Positions 52,412 to 62,008 of a DNA stretch of 64,000 nt are shown here, piece after piece. A model generated the notes under the pieces. It searched no databases, was not told the DNA's origin, and saw only the letters and a list, made by a program, of their open reading frames with translations. The stretch's first letter is position 1. Every line of letters starts with the position of its first letter. The translations under genes were made by a program, and so were the position numbers. Source of the DNA: JAXGPP01 sp040766885 (GTDB taxonomy: Bacteria > Planctomycetota > Planctomycetia > Pirellulales > Thermoguttaceae); assembly GCA_040766885.1 (NCBI GenBank), contig JAXGPP010000007.1, forward strand, positions 62,001 to 126,000. The letters run 5' to 3'.

Positions 52412-52903
52412 TCACTGAGGAGCGGCTTCGCCGCCGGCCTCGAGGGTCAGATCGATCGTGTTGCTCTCTTCTTTAACCGTTGCAGTCAATCCCGAGGTCT
52501 GCGCATTGGCGTACTGGGCGGGCAGCAGGTTCTTGGGTCCGGTTGATGCGGCATTTGGATCCGGCTCGGAGTAGGTTTTCTCATCGAACTCGCCGGAGGC
52601 CGCCGCGTCCTTCTCGTATTTCATCACCGCGACGCGATACTCGCCGGGCAGCGCGCCGTCTTCGGAAGCGAAAGTCGACAGCGTGTACTTGCCGCTTGCA
52701 TCGGTCACCCCCGACGAACTCCGTGAGCCATCCGCAAGCTGGAATATCACGTTTGCGCCGTCCACAGGCGCGCCACCCATGGTAACGGTCCCCGTGACGG
52801 GATAAGTCTTGGGCCGATTGGGGTCGCTGTCCCCCTGACCGCAGCCCAGAGCCAGCGCCGCGACACAAGCCAGCCACGGCAAAACTCTCATTCTTGCCTG
52901 CAT
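52412..52903 (-). CDS. Transthyretin-like lipoprotein paired with a DUF1559 gene
   Basis: The ATG at 52903 gives 163 aa; an internal ATG at 52891 is also possible. A lipobox ALGC ends the signal peptide near residue 21. The mature part has the beta-sandwich pattern VTGTVTMGGAPVDGANVIF, then SGKYTLSTF and a late TATVKEESNTIDL. It is close in sequence to the protein at 57.7 kb (shared GKYxLxTF, EDGALxG, TATVK-xxNTIDL-L). It lies downstream of a DUF1559 gene on the same strand. A surface or assembly role with that partner is inferred. Confidence 0.85.
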   Translation of the reverse strand: MQARMRVLPWLACVAALALGCGQGDSDPNRPKTYPVTGTVTMGGAPVDGANVIFQLADGSRSSSGVTDASGKYTLSTFASEDGALPGEYRVAVMKYEKDAAASGEFDEKTYSEPDPNAASTGPKNLLPAQYANAQTSGLTATVKEESNTIDLTLEAGGEAAPQ

Positions 52904-53036
52904 GATTTCGTTATCTCCCGGTGGCAACAGTCTTCCAGACACTTAAACGAACCGAGACAAGCCCAAGGAACTGATCGGTACAGGATGCCGCTGGCCATCG
53001 TCTGGCAGGCGGCTGCGACCGCTAACGTCACCTTCA

Positions 53037-53070
53037 CGACGCTCCCCATCCTCTGGGACGGGGAGCGTCG
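53037..53070 (-). terminator. Perfect 11-bp hairpin after the DUF1559 gene
   Basis: The arms CGACGCTCCCC/GGGGAGCGTCG enclose a 12-base loop. A second small hairpin GCAGGC/GCCTGC at 53070-53086 lies immediately on its upstream side, next to the DUF1559 stop. It may act as a partial terminator between the two cassette genes. Confidence 0.55.
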
Positions 53071-53089
53071 CAGGCAACAAGCCTGCAGG

Positions 53090-54196
53090 TTAATCCAACG
53101 TAACGGACTCCCCGCCCGCCTTGGATCCCAGACGTCCCCAGACACCGTATTGACTGGGACCGCTCGCCGGTTGGGCGACACCGAGGTTGCCCGTGTCGAT
53201 CGTGCTGCTGATGAAGCGGACCGAACCGTCACCCATCAGCGCGTTCACGCCCCCCGGATGTCGGCTGGTGGGCGGCACCACCGACATGTTCGAGTCGGCG
53301 TTCGTGTTGTTGTTGGCAAAGCATCCCGGAGCGTTGGGTGGGAGCACCGTATTAAAACCGACCCGCTCGACCTGGCCATCGGTCCAGCGCGTACCGGAGT
53401 AACCCTTCAACTGGATCCCAGCATTGAAGTAGTTGCCCGTTGCCTGGGCGTAGCACAGGATTGGCGCCGTGTCGAGGCCCGCGACATTGCCGGCCTGGCC
53501 GACGCGGATGTCAACCTCGTTGACAAGCGAGGTAGCTCGGGTAAAGGACGCCTTGCAGCGCTCGCTCATGAAGATCGTGTTGCTCAGGCCGTCGGTAATG
53601 TCGGCAAAGGTGAAACCGGAGCGGCATCCAAACGCGCCGCGGACATTCACCAGATCGTAGATATTCGCCGGACCGACGGAGTCGCCGATCGAGAACATGT
53701 AGTTGTTGAAGGCGGTAGTCTGCGTTGTCAATGCCGCCGACGGGTCCGAAGGGCAGACCAGCGTCGTTGGCTGCTGATTCCAGACGCTCCAGCCCATCCA
53801 GCCCGCCGGGCCGCCCGGCGCCACGGGGTTGCCGAAACCTGTGGTATTAGCCATGTCTCCGCCCATTATCTGATCGTACATGGCCGTTTGTTCCATGAAC
53901 GGCAGGAGCGGAATAAATCCCGACAACCGGCTGCAGTTCCCCTCGTTTCTGTTCGTGCCGCAACCCGCCGTCCCGATCTTCCGCGGCACGATCTTCTTCG
54001 TCGTGTCATGATAGTTGTGGATGGCCAATCCAAGCTGCTTCAGGTGGTTGGTGCATTGCGAACGGCGAGCCGCCTCGCGAGCAGCCTGAACCGCGGGCAA
54101 CAGCAGGGCGATCAAGATTCCGATGATCGCGATGACCACGAGCAACTCGACCAGAGTGAAACCTGACGGTTTCAACAACGCGCGGCGTTTTCTCAT
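53090..54196 (-). CDS. DUF1559 prepilin-like protein
   Basis: The ATG at 54196 has GAGGAG nine bases upstream and gives 368 aa. It has a class III prepilin-like N-terminus (GFTLVELLVVIAIIGIL, residues about 12-28), followed by RREAARR-type basic residues and QCTNHLKQLGLAIHNYHD. It ends with the family motif RHPGGVNALMGDGSVRFI and a short tail. Cleavage after the Gly by a prepilin peptidase is likely. It is one of three DUF1559 genes in this window, and about equally close to the one at 58.3 kb. The upstream region is divergent to the TPR gene. Confidence 0.92.
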   Translation of the reverse strand: MRKRRALLKPSGFTLVELLVVIAIIGILIALLLPAVQAAREAARRSQCTNHLKQLGLAIHNYHDTTKKIVPRKIGTAGCGTNRNEGNCSRLSGFIPLLPFMEQTAMYDQIMGGDMANTTGFGNPVAPGGPAGWMGWSVWNQQPTTLVCPSDPSAALTTQTTAFNNYMFSIGDSVGPANIYDLVNVRGAFGCRSGFTFADITDGLSNTIFMSERCKASFTRATSLVNEVDIRVGQAGNVAGLDTAPILCYAQATGNYFNAGIQLKGYSGTRWTDGQVERVGFNTVLPPNAPGCFANNNTNADSNMSVVPPTSRHPGGVNALMGDGSVRFISSTIDTGNLGVAQPASGPSQYGVWGRLGSKAGGESVTLD

Positions 54197-54510
54197 GAAC
54201 AACTCCTCAACAAGGACGGATAAGGAAGAACGGGCGTCAACCACCCCCGGGTGCTGACTAACAACGCCCCCACCGGGGATGAAATGACTGTAGATGAGTC
54301 TGTATTTCCTGTCAATGGGCCCGTAAACCGCCACGTTCCGCCATTTCACGCCCCCCCTGGTATGCGTATCACCAGCGTACAATATGCGGATAAAACAGGC
54401 ATGTGCTCCACCTATAGAAGCAGGCCATTGCACCCAGTGAGTGGGTCACGCCAAAGCGCTGTCCTTCGCATAATCTAGAATGCGACTGCCCGCCCGCAAG
54501 GAAATACGAA
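54197..54510. other. Divergent intergenic region
   Basis: Roughly 310 bp between the DUF1559 gene and the TPR gene. It must hold promoters in both directions. I see A/T-rich patches (for example TACAATATGCGGATAAAA near 54379) but no pair of hexamers good enough to call. Confidence 0.35.
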
Positions 54511-55767
54511 TTGAAATCGAAATCCGCACGTCGGCCCAACGCCGATTCGACAACTCGCCCGCAATCAGGGCGACCCAGGCCGCGACTGACTCCTTCAAGG
54601 AGACTCGCGGCCATGGCGATGCTGATCGTGGCGACAGGAGTCACTCTTGCATTCCTGTTGCTCGACTGGCGTTCGACGGCCAAACGCGGCCGCCCCGCCG
54701 GGCACTCAAGCGATTCGCCGACGGCCGGGGTGCAAAGAAAAGAGCCTCTTGGCCCGGCTTACGCGTCTGAAGCATCCGCACGGGTGATCTGCGACGAGGC
54801 GCAGCGCCTGGCCGAGGAAGTGGCGTCCGCCTATCCTGAGGATCCCGACGCACTGGCGGTTGCCGCCCATTTCTACCATGTCAAGGGTGAATCGGGTAAG
54901 GAGGTCGCAGTCTGGCAACGTTGCCTTGCGATTGATCCCCATTGCGCCGAGGCGCATTTCGGCATTGGAGTGATCGCGCTGCGGAGCGGGGACTACGAGC
55001 AGTCGGTTGTCGCCCTGCAGAGAGCCGCTACTATTGACCCCGACGATGTGCGCGTTCCCGGCGCGCTCGCCGAAGCGCTGGTGGGGTTGGAGCGGTATGA
55101 CGAAGCGCTCGAAATGCTCGAGGCGACATCCCGCAGAGGGAAGGTTTCCGTCGACGTGATGGCCAGCCTCGGGCAAGCCTACCTGCGTCGCGGCGAACCG
55201 GACAAAGCCTACAAGACGTTTTCCTTGCTGGTCGCGCAAGTCCCGACCGATCCCAGAGGGCACTATGGCCTGGCAAGGGCGTGCCTGAAGTTGGGACGGC
55301 AGGACGAGGCGCAACAGCACATGGAGCGTTTTCAGGCATTGGACTCGGTCAAGTTGCAGCAGGAAATCCAGCAGGCGCGCGCCTACTCCGACCCGGCGGC
55401 AGCACGGGGATTGCTCGTGCAAATCCTCATCGAGGCCGCTCGGGTCTACCAGGACCACGGCGACATCACCCGCAGCGAGTCGATGTGGTCTAGGAGCGTG
55501 CACATCGATGAGCGGAACATCGACGGGTGGACAGAACTGCTCAAGTTGTACGGGGCGGCGGGGCGAGATCACGATGCCCTCGCCGTCTCGCGAAACCTGG
55601 CCGAACTCGAGCCCGACAACCCCGACCACTGGTACAATATTGCGTTGCTGAGCGGGCGCTTGGAACAGTATGGCACCGCGATTGAGGCGGCCGCTCGGGC
55701 AGTCAGCCTCAATCCCCGCAACCAAGTTTATCTCGATCTTCTCCGCCGACTGGAAGAGGCTCGCTGA
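54511..55767 (+). CDS. Membrane-anchored TPR protein
   Basis: The reading starts with TTG behind AAGGA; a later ATG at 54613 is an alternative. The product has 418 aa with one transmembrane segment at about 33-51. After a linker there are eight or more tetratricopeptide repeats from about residue 110 to the end (DALAVAAHFYHVKGES, AEAHFGIGVIALRSGDYEQ, DHWYNIALLSGRLEQYG). It serves as a scaffold for other proteins, most likely the UnbV-type protein encoded one base later. The two genes correspond to the fused architecture at 9.2-12.7 kb. Confidence 0.82.
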   Translation: MKSKSARRPNADSTTRPQSGRPRPRLTPSRRLAAMAMLIVATGVTLAFLLLDWRSTAKRGRPAGHSSDSPTAGVQRKEPLGPAYASEASARVICDEAQRLAEEVASAYPEDPDALAVAAHFYHVKGESGKEVAVWQRCLAIDPHCAEAHFGIGVIALRSGDYEQSVVALQRAATIDPDDVRVPGALAEALVGLERYDEALEMLEATSRRGKVSVDVMASLGQAYLRRGEPDKAYKTFSLLVAQVPTDPRGHYGLARACLKLGRQDEAQQHMERFQALDSVKLQQEIQQARAYSDPAAARGLLVQILIEAARVYQDHGDITRSESMWSRSVHIDERNIDGWTELLKLYGAAGRDHDALAVSRNLAELEPDNPDHWYNIALLSGRLEQYGTAIEAAARAVSLNPRNQVYLDLLRRLEEAR

Positions 55768-55768
55768 C

Positions 55769-57466
55769 GTGAAGCACTGTCCGTTCTTTCGCGAACGTGT
55801 GGCGGGCGTTTGTGTGGCCCTGGCTATGCTGGCCGCCACTAATGAAGCGGCCGACGCGGCCCGCCCCATCGTGTTCGCTGATGTCACTACCCAGACGGGC
55901 ATTACGTTTCGTCACACGGATGGCGGTTCGGGACGGCGATATATCCAAGAAACCGTTACCGCTGGGCTGGCCCTGTTCGACTACGACGGCGACGGTGATG
56001 TCGATATCTACTTTATCAACGGAGCGCCGTTGGATGGTACGCGTTTCGACGTTCCTCCCCGAAACGCCCTCTATCGGAACGACGGCGACTGGCGATTCAC
56101 CGACGTGACTGCCGCCGCCGATGTGGGCGACACCGGCTACGGCCTCGGGGTGGCCGTCGCCGATTACGACAACGACGGCGAACAGGATATCTTCGTCAAC
56201 AACTTCGGGCCCGATGTTCTCTATCGCAACAATGGCGACGGAACGTTCACCAACATCGCCCGTCAGTCCGGCACGGCTGGCGACATGGATGATAAGGTTG
56301 GCGCCGGAGCGTGTTTTCTCGACGCCGACGGTGACGGCGATCTGGATCTGTACGCCTCCAGCTATCTCGACTTCACCTACAAGACGCACATCCACAACAC
56401 CTGGATGGGGCACCACGTCTATCCGGGCCCCGATCACTACCAACCGGTCGCTTCGACATATTACCGCAACAATGGCGATGGCACATTTTCCGACGACAGC
56501 CTGGCATCGGGAATCGGCCGGTCGCGCGGTCGGGGCATGGGGACTGTGTGCGCCGATTATGACCAGGACGGCGACACAGATCTGTTTGTGGCGAACGACT
56601 CAGCGCCGAATTTCCTCTTCCAGAACGACGGGAGGGGGGGATTCACCGAAACAGGTTTGCTTGCCGGGGTGGCCTACGACGAAATGGGGCAGCGAAAGGG
56701 AAGCATGGCCGCCGAATGCGCCGATTACGACAACGACGGGTTGCTCGATTTCTACGTGACTTCCTATCAGGATCAGCACGCCACTCTGTATCGAAACCTG
56801 GGAGACGGCTTGTTTGAAGATGTCACCGTTCTGACCGGGGCCGCCGCCGGTACCTTTCCCCACGTCACCTGGGGCACTGGCCTGATGGACTTTGACAACG
56901 ATGGCGACCGTGACCTGTACGTCGCCTGCGGGCATTTATACGACAACGTTGACCTATTCAGCGACGCAACTTCCCACAAGGTCGCCAACATCTTGCTGCT
57001 GAACAACGGTGCGGGGAAATTCGTTGATATCTCGCGCCAGGGCGGCGATGGGATGCAGGTCGTCCGGAGCAGCCGCGGAGCGGCGTTCGACGACCTGGAC
57101 CAGGATGGCGACGTGGACGTGGTGGTGCTCAATTCTCGCGACGCTCCGACGATCTTGCGAAATGATTCACCGCGCGACAACCGTCACTGGCTGTCGGTTC
57201 GGCTCAAAGGGGTTCGGAGCAACCGCGGCGGAGTGGGTGCGCAGGTACGAGTCGTTGCCGGTGACCTGACGCTGGTCGATGAGGTCCACAGCGGGCGAGG
57301 CTACCAAAGCCATTTCGGCGAACGAATGCACTTCGGTTTGGGTTCCCGGACCCGTGTCGACCGCATCGAGGTGCGGTGGATCGGCGGGCAGATCGACGTC
57401 GTTGAGGACATGTCCGTCGATCAACCAGTGACGATCATTGAATCGGCTGGTCTGCCGAAGCCGTAA
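55769..57466 (+). CDS. CRTAC1-type FG-GAP / ASPIC-UnbV protein
   Basis: The GTG at 55769 lies one base after the TPR stop with AAGAGG nine bases before it, giving 565 aa. A signal peptide ends near AADAA. From about residue 35 there is FADVTTQTGITFRH followed by seven or more FG-GAP repeats (FDYDGDGDVDIYF, ADYDNDGEQDIFV, LDADGDGDLDLYA, MDFDNDGDRDLYV) that bind calcium in a propeller. The last 100 residues are the ASPIC/UnbV domain (HWLSVRLKGVRSNRGGVGAQV, GYQSHFGERMHFGLG). An extracellular binding role is assumed; translation is coupled to the TPR gene. Confidence 0.9.
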   Translation: MKHCPFFRERVAGVCVALAMLAATNEAADAARPIVFADVTTQTGITFRHTDGGSGRRYIQETVTAGLALFDYDGDGDVDIYFINGAPLDGTRFDVPPRNALYRNDGDWRFTDVTAAADVGDTGYGLGVAVADYDNDGEQDIFVNNFGPDVLYRNNGDGTFTNIARQSGTAGDMDDKVGAGACFLDADGDGDLDLYASSYLDFTYKTHIHNTWMGHHVYPGPDHYQPVASTYYRNNGDGTFSDDSLASGIGRSRGRGMGTVCADYDQDGDTDLFVANDSAPNFLFQNDGRGGFTETGLLAGVAYDEMGQRKGSMAAECADYDNDGLLDFYVTSYQDQHATLYRNLGDGLFEDVTVLTGAAAGTFPHVTWGTGLMDFDNDGDRDLYVACGHLYDNVDLFSDATSHKVANILLLNNGAGKFVDISRQGGDGMQVVRSSRGAAFDDLDQDGDVDVVVLNSRDAPTILRNDSPRDNRHWLSVRLKGVRSNRGGVGAQVRVVAGDLTLVDEVHSGRGYQSHFGERMHFGLGSRTRVDRIEVRWIGGQIDVVEDMSVDQPVTIIESAGLPKP

Positions 57467-57547
57467 GAGGAGTCCACCCCCTGGCCGCACGATAGAGCCG
57501 GCAAGCCGTGCCGGTACGCGTTCTGCAGCGGGCCTTCAGGCAAATGA

Positions 57548-57573
57548 ACACGGGCAGCCTGGGCTGCCCGTGT
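57548..57573. terminator. Perfect hairpin between convergent genes
   Basis: The arms ACACGGGCAGC and GCTGCCCGTGT enclose a four-base loop, followed by CGTGTTT. It sits in the 202-bp gap between the UnbV gene and the next lipoprotein and probably terminates both. Confidence 0.65.
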
Positions 57574-57668
57574 CGTGTTTCCAGGAAATGAACTCGATTG
57601 AGTTCCGGATCCTCAGCGGAAGTGACGCCGTCGAAGGTCGAATCCAATAGCTGGATGGACCATAACTG

Positions 57669-58139
57669 CTATTCCTCGAGCGGCAGATCGATGGTGTTGG
57701 CGCCGTCTTTCACCGTCGCCGTCAGCTCCGAGCTTTGCGTGGTTGCGTATTTTTCCGGAAACAGATTCTTCGGCGCAGCCGGCCGGGCTTCCGGTCCGAG
57801 GGCCTCCGGCGGAACATATTCGCCCGTGGCGTCGCCGCTTGATGGGGCCGGGGCCTCCGTCTTGATGACTGTGATCTTGTAGCTACCCGACAACGCGCCG
57901 TCATTGCTCTCGAACGTCGTCAGCGCATACTTGCCGGCCGAGTCGGTGAGGCCCACCGCCGCTTTGCCCGAGGCATCGATCGGCTGAAACGTGACTGTGG
58001 CCCCTTCAACCGGAGCCCCGTTCAAGGTGATGGTACCGGTGACCGGCTGGGTGGCTGGCCGATCGGCGGAAGGCGGTGTGCTGCAACCGACCGCCACCAG
58101 GAGTGCCATTGTTGTCGATAGAGTAATGATGCTTTTCAC
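57669..58139 (-). CDS. Transthyretin-like lipoprotein, second cassette
   Basis: A 156-aa protein with lipobox AVGC at residues 16-19. Its features match the protein at 52.4 kb: VTGTITLNGAPVEGATVTF, GKYALTTF, and TATVKDGANTIDL. The two are clearly paralogous. It follows its DUF1559 partner on the same strand across 142 bp, the same order as at the first cassette. Confidence 0.88.
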   Translation of the reverse strand: MKSIITLSTTMALLVAVGCSTPPSADRPATQPVTGTITLNGAPVEGATVTFQPIDASGKAAVGLTDSAGKYALTTFESNDGALSGSYKITVIKTEAPAPSSGDATGEYVPPEALGPEARPAAPKNLFPEKYATTQSSELTATVKDGANTIDLPLEE

Positions 58140-58281
58140 GGAATATGCTCTTCAGGCAGGAGTCAAACGGACGAATAACGTGGCCAGATCAGCGGCAGAT
58201 CCGCGTTGCGTGAAACGGGCACAACCGGCGTCTGCTCCGATTGTGCCCGTCAGATTCAACAAGGAGGTCGAACGCTCGCGG

Positions 58282-59361
58282 CTAATCGAGTTGAACCGCC
58301 TCGCCGCCAGATCTGGACCCGAGGGCTCCCCAGACGCCGTAGTTGCTCATGCCGCCGGCGTTCGGTGCCAGCGCCAAGTTGCCCGTATCGACGGTCTCGC
58401 TCATGAAGCGAACCGAAGCGTCGCCCATGAGGATATTGACGCCGCCCGGATGTCGGCTCGAGGGAGGATACACACCAACCGTGTTGTCGGCATTGCCATC
58501 GGCGCCGGTAGAGCAGGATGGGGCGTTGGGAGGCAGAATGGTATTGAAACCGACCCGTTCCGCCTGACCATCGGTCCATACCATGCCCCAACGGCGTTTC
58601 ACGCTAGTTCCAGCCCGAAAATACTTCCCATCGGCGACCGACAAGCAGTTGATTGGCGAAGTGTCCACGCCACCGACGCTGTTGGCGATACCCTGAGTAA
58701 CTTGAATCTGCTGCGCGCCGACCGATGTCACGGAGACGTCGGTCTGCCTCTGCCGCTCGCTCATGGCGATCGTATTGCTCAAACCGTCGGTGATGTCGGC
58801 AAACCTCGCTGCCTGGCCGTTGAACAGACCTCGGATACCGCTCGACGTAAGCGATGCGTTCAGGTTCGATATCTGGTCGCCCATTGAAAAGGCATAGCTA
58901 TGCTCACGCGCCGCGGTCGGACCAGTGTCCGATGGGCAATCGAGCATCGATGGGGCGACGTTCCACACCGCCCAACCGCTCCAGGCATAGGGTCCATTCG
59001 GACGGATGCCGTTGGCCGGGTCGCCCGCCGTGATCTGCTCATACATCGCGCCTTGCTCATAGAACGGCAGAAGGGGGACGAAAGCGCTCAATCGATTGGC
59101 ATTGTTGGCGTTGTTGCCGTAAACGCCGGTGCCGCCACGACGCAATGGCAAGGCCTTGTTCACGTCGTGATAGTTGTGAAGCGCCAACCCCAACTGCTTC
59201 AAGTTGTTGCTGCACTGCGAACGACGCGCGGCTTCACGAGCCGCCTGGACCGCCGGCAGCAACAAGGCGATCAAGATGCCAATAATGGCAATGACCACGA
59301 GCAACTCCACCAACGTGAAGCCTCGTGACGACAGGCTACTCCAGCCTCTACGTCCTCTCAT
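58282..59361 (-). CDS. DUF1559 prepilin-like protein, second cassette
   Basis: A 359-aa protein with an AGGAG ribosome site seven bases before the ATG. It has the prepilin-like GFTLVELLVVIAIIGIL (residues about 14-30), EAARRSQCSNNLKQLGLALHNYHD, and the C-terminal SRHPGGVNILMGDASVRFM. It resembles the protein at 53.1 kb closely in the first 70 residues and in the last 60, and differs in the centre. The gene to the right is divergent (MFS transporter). Confidence 0.93.
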   Translation of the reverse strand: MRGRRGWSSLSSRGFTLVELLVVIAIIGILIALLLPAVQAAREAARRSQCSNNLKQLGLALHNYHDVNKALPLRRGGTGVYGNNANNANRLSAFVPLLPFYEQGAMYEQITAGDPANGIRPNGPYAWSGWAVWNVAPSMLDCPSDTGPTAAREHSYAFSMGDQISNLNASLTSSGIRGLFNGQAARFADITDGLSNTIAMSERQRQTDVSVTSVGAQQIQVTQGIANSVGGVDTSPINCLSVADGKYFRAGTSVKRRWGMVWTDGQAERVGFNTILPPNAPSCSTGADGNADNTVGVYPPSSRHPGGVNILMGDASVRFMSETVDTGNLALAPNAGGMSNYGVWGALGSRSGGEAVQLD

Positions 59362-59454
59362 TGAGCACTCCTAAGAAAGAAAAAATGTAGGTCAAGAGAA
59401 CCGCCCTCGTCCGCATTTTCCCGCGACAACTAAGGGGCGGACCGTACTCGTCCT

Positions 59455-59483
59455 ATGATAACATAGTTTGCCCGCTCCAGCAA
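59455..59483 (-). promoter_or_regulatory. Possible promoter of the second DUF1559 gene
   Basis: On the minus strand TTGCTG and TATCAT are 17 bp apart, giving a leader of about 90 bases. The neighbouring A/T-rich stretch to 59515 lies in the divergent gap before the MFS gene and could also serve it. Confidence 0.3.
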
Positions 59484-59687
59484 TTATTTACTAATTCTTT
59501 TTAGGGTGGAATCAGCCTTCCACGCGGGGGTTTGAAGGGGCTCCAAACCGGGTCCCCAGGAAGCCGGCAGTCGGGCGTGCCGGTTCCTATCTGCTTACAG
59601 CCGATTGACTTAGCGGCGGAGCTCGTTTATAAGACACGCTGCCTTCGGGTGGCTGGCAGCCGTGGTTCACTGAATCAGGAGTGCATT

Positions 59688-60929
59688 GTGAGCGAGAAGA
59701 AACCGCTGACTCGTCATCAATGGTACGTGCTGATCGCCGCGTTTCTGGGATGGATGTTCGACGGCCTGGAGATGGGCCTGTTTCCAATCGCCGCCCGGCC
59801 GGCTCTGCAGGATCTGCTGCAGATCACCGACGAGCGGAGTATCGGAGCCTGGAACAGCTTTCTCGTGGCTTCGTTCCTCATTGGAGCGGCCGCTGGGGGA
59901 CTGGTATTCGGCTGGCTTGGCGACAAGATCGGACGGGTGAAGACGATGGCTTTGACCATCGCCGCGTATTCGCTCTTTACCGGCGCAGGCTATTTCGCCA
60001 CCCATCCGTGGCAACTCGGCGTGTTTCGATTTTGCGCTGCGTTAGGAATGGGAGGTGAATGGTCGCTCGGCGTGGCCCTGGTAATGGAAGCGTGGCCGGA
60101 GAAGTTCCGGCCGCTGATGGCGGGCATCATCGGTGCGGCATCGAACGTGGGATTCTTGGGCATTGCGCTGGTTGGAATGTTCTTCAGGGTCACGCCCGAC
60201 TCCTGGCGATGGATCATGGTGGCTGGCGCGGCGCCGGGCATACTGGCCGTGTTCGTGATCCTGTTCATCCCCGAGTCCGAGCGCTGGCAGGAGTCGGTCA
60301 AAGGGTCCGGTTCGAAACCGATTCGTGAGATTTTCGGCAGTTCACTGCTATGGCCGACGCTGTTGGCCATTTGCTTCGCCTCGATCCCGCTCATCGGCAC
60401 CTGGGCGGGCGTCTCCGGCTTCCTGCCGCTGTGGGCCGACCAGCTTGCCGGGCCGGAAAACCCACACGGCAAAGGCACGGTGCAGGTGCTTATTTCGATC
60501 GGTGCCATCCTGGGCTGCATCGTGGCTCCGGTGATCGGCGGCAAGGTGGGACGCCGACCGGTCTACTTCGGGTTGTGCCTTGTGTCGCTCGTCGTCTGCC
60601 AGTTCCTGTTTCGCGAGTCGTGGGAATATGGATTGTCCTTTGTGCTCTTCTCGGGTGTGGCTGGGTTCGTGACCGCCGCCTTTTACGGTTGGCTGCCCCT
60701 CTATCTGCCCGAGTTGTTTCCCACTCGCGTTCGCGCGACCGGGCAGGGCCTGAGCTTCAATTTCGGCCGGATTTTCGCGGCCATTGGCGCACTGACTACC
60801 GGCCAGATGATGGGATTCTTTGACGGCAGCTATCCGCGCGCCTGTTCCACGATATCCTTGGTCTATGTGCTCGGCATGGTGTTGATCTGGTTTGCGCCGG
60901 AAACCAAAGGCAAGCCGCTGCCGGAGTAG
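59688..60929 (+). CDS. MFS transporter, sugar/aromatic acid type
   Basis: The GTG at 59688 has AGGAG seven bases upstream and gives 413 aa with twelve hydrophobic segments. The first helix has WMFDGLEMGLF, and the loop after helix 2 has the MFS motif GWLGDKIGRVK. The late signature GWLPLYLPELFPTRVRATGQG is typical of the group that includes aromatic acid/H+ symporters and sugar porters. The substrate cannot be assigned. The next gene begins 16 bp later, so the two are probably one operon. Confidence 0.88.
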   Translation: MSEKKPLTRHQWYVLIAAFLGWMFDGLEMGLFPIAARPALQDLLQITDERSIGAWNSFLVASFLIGAAAGGLVFGWLGDKIGRVKTMALTIAAYSLFTGAGYFATHPWQLGVFRFCAALGMGGEWSLGVALVMEAWPEKFRPLMAGIIGAASNVGFLGIALVGMFFRVTPDSWRWIMVAGAAPGILAVFVILFIPESERWQESVKGSGSKPIREIFGSSLLWPTLLAICFASIPLIGTWAGVSGFLPLWADQLAGPENPHGKGTVQVLISIGAILGCIVAPVIGGKVGRRPVYFGLCLVSLVVCQFLFRESWEYGLSFVLFSGVAGFVTAAFYGWLPLYLPELFPTRVRATGQGLSFNFGRIFAAIGALTTGQMMGFFDGSYPRACSTISLVYVLGMVLIWFAPETKGKPLPE

Positions 60930-60945
60930 TTGCAGGAGACAAGTC

Positions 60946-61944
60946 ATGGTCGAACAGCAGGGGTGGTACCTGGCGGAAGGCTCGCAGTCGGTGGGGCCGA
61001 TGTCGCGGGAAGAACTCGCCGCGCGGCTGCGCGCAAAGGGGATGAGCACCTTGGTGTACGGCCCCGGACTGAGCCAGTGGACCGAGGCGCGACATGTTCC
61101 CGGGCTGGGGCCCGCAGGTCCTGGCTCGAACGCCAGTCCGCCCCCACCACCGTCTAACCGGCGAGCTGACGAGATCGACTTTGAGATCTTCGGCGAGGAA
61201 ATGCAGTACGCGGAGATCACGCTCGACCCGGGCGAGACGGTCATCGCCGAGGCCGGCGGCATGATGTACATGACGCCGGGCATCACCATGGAAACGGTGT
61301 TTGGCGATCCGTCGGCACAGCAGGGGGGGATCCTCGGCAAACTCGTCTCGGCCGGCAAACGGGTGCTGACGGGCGAATCGCTGTTCATGACCACGTTCAC
61401 CGCCGCGGGAGCAGGGCGCGAGGTCGTCGCTTTCGCCTCTCCCTATCCTGGCAAAATCATTCCGGTCGATCTGAGCCAGTTTGGGGGCGAACTGATCTGC
61501 CAGAAGGATTCGTTCCTCTGCGCGGCGCGGGGGGTACAGATCGGCATCGCCTTCCAGAAGCGGATCGGCGTGGGACTCTTCGGCGGCGAAGGTTTCATCA
61601 TGCAGCGACTCACCGGCGATGGGCTGGCGCTGATTCACGCCGGCGGAACGCTTTTGCGAAGAAAGCTTCAGGCCGGCGAGATGCTCAAAGTCGACACCGG
61701 TTGCCTTGTCGCCCTGACCAGGACCATCGATTACGATATCCAGTTGGTCGGCGGCATCAAGAACACGATCTTCGGCGGCGAAGGGTTGTTCTTTGCCACG
61801 GTGACCGGCCCGGGCGAGGTCTGGCTGCAATCGCTGCCGTTCTCCCGATTGGCGGGGCGGGTCCTCGCCAATGCCCGGGGCGGCAAGGGGGAAGGATCTC
61901 TCCTGGGTTCACTGGGTAACTTGCTCGATGGCGACAATGCCTGA
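60946..61944 (+). CDS. AIM24/TIGR00266-family protein with N-terminal GYF_2-like domain
   Basis: The ATG at 60946 has AGGAG eight bases upstream and gives 332 aa. Residues 5-50 (WYLAEGSQSVGPMSREELAARL, then PGLSQWTEA) form a GYF_2-like peptide-binding domain. A Pro-rich linker leads to the AIM24 domain (EMQYAEITLDPGETVIAEAGGMMYM, RIGVGLFGGEGFIMQRL, GGIKNTIFGGEGLFF). Bacterial AIM24 proteins have no known enzymatic role. It may be a membrane-associated accessory factor of the MFS gene upstream, inferred from position only. Confidence 0.88.
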   Translation: MVEQQGWYLAEGSQSVGPMSREELAARLRAKGMSTLVYGPGLSQWTEARHVPGLGPAGPGSNASPPPPPSNRRADEIDFEIFGEEMQYAEITLDPGETVIAEAGGMMYMTPGITMETVFGDPSAQQGGILGKLVSAGKRVLTGESLFMTTFTAAGAGREVVAFASPYPGKIIPVDLSQFGGELICQKDSFLCAARGVQIGIAFQKRIGVGLFGGEGFIMQRLTGDGLALIHAGGTLLRRKLQAGEMLKVDTGCLVALTRTIDYDIQLVGGIKNTIFGGEGLFFATVTGPGEVWLQSLPFSRLAGRVLANARGGKGEGSLLGSLGNLLDGDNA

Positions 61945-62008
61945 CGACGGCGGTACGCGTCCATCCGCGGGCCGCAATCGCTTACAGAAACTAGAGAGGA
62001 GTCTCGAC

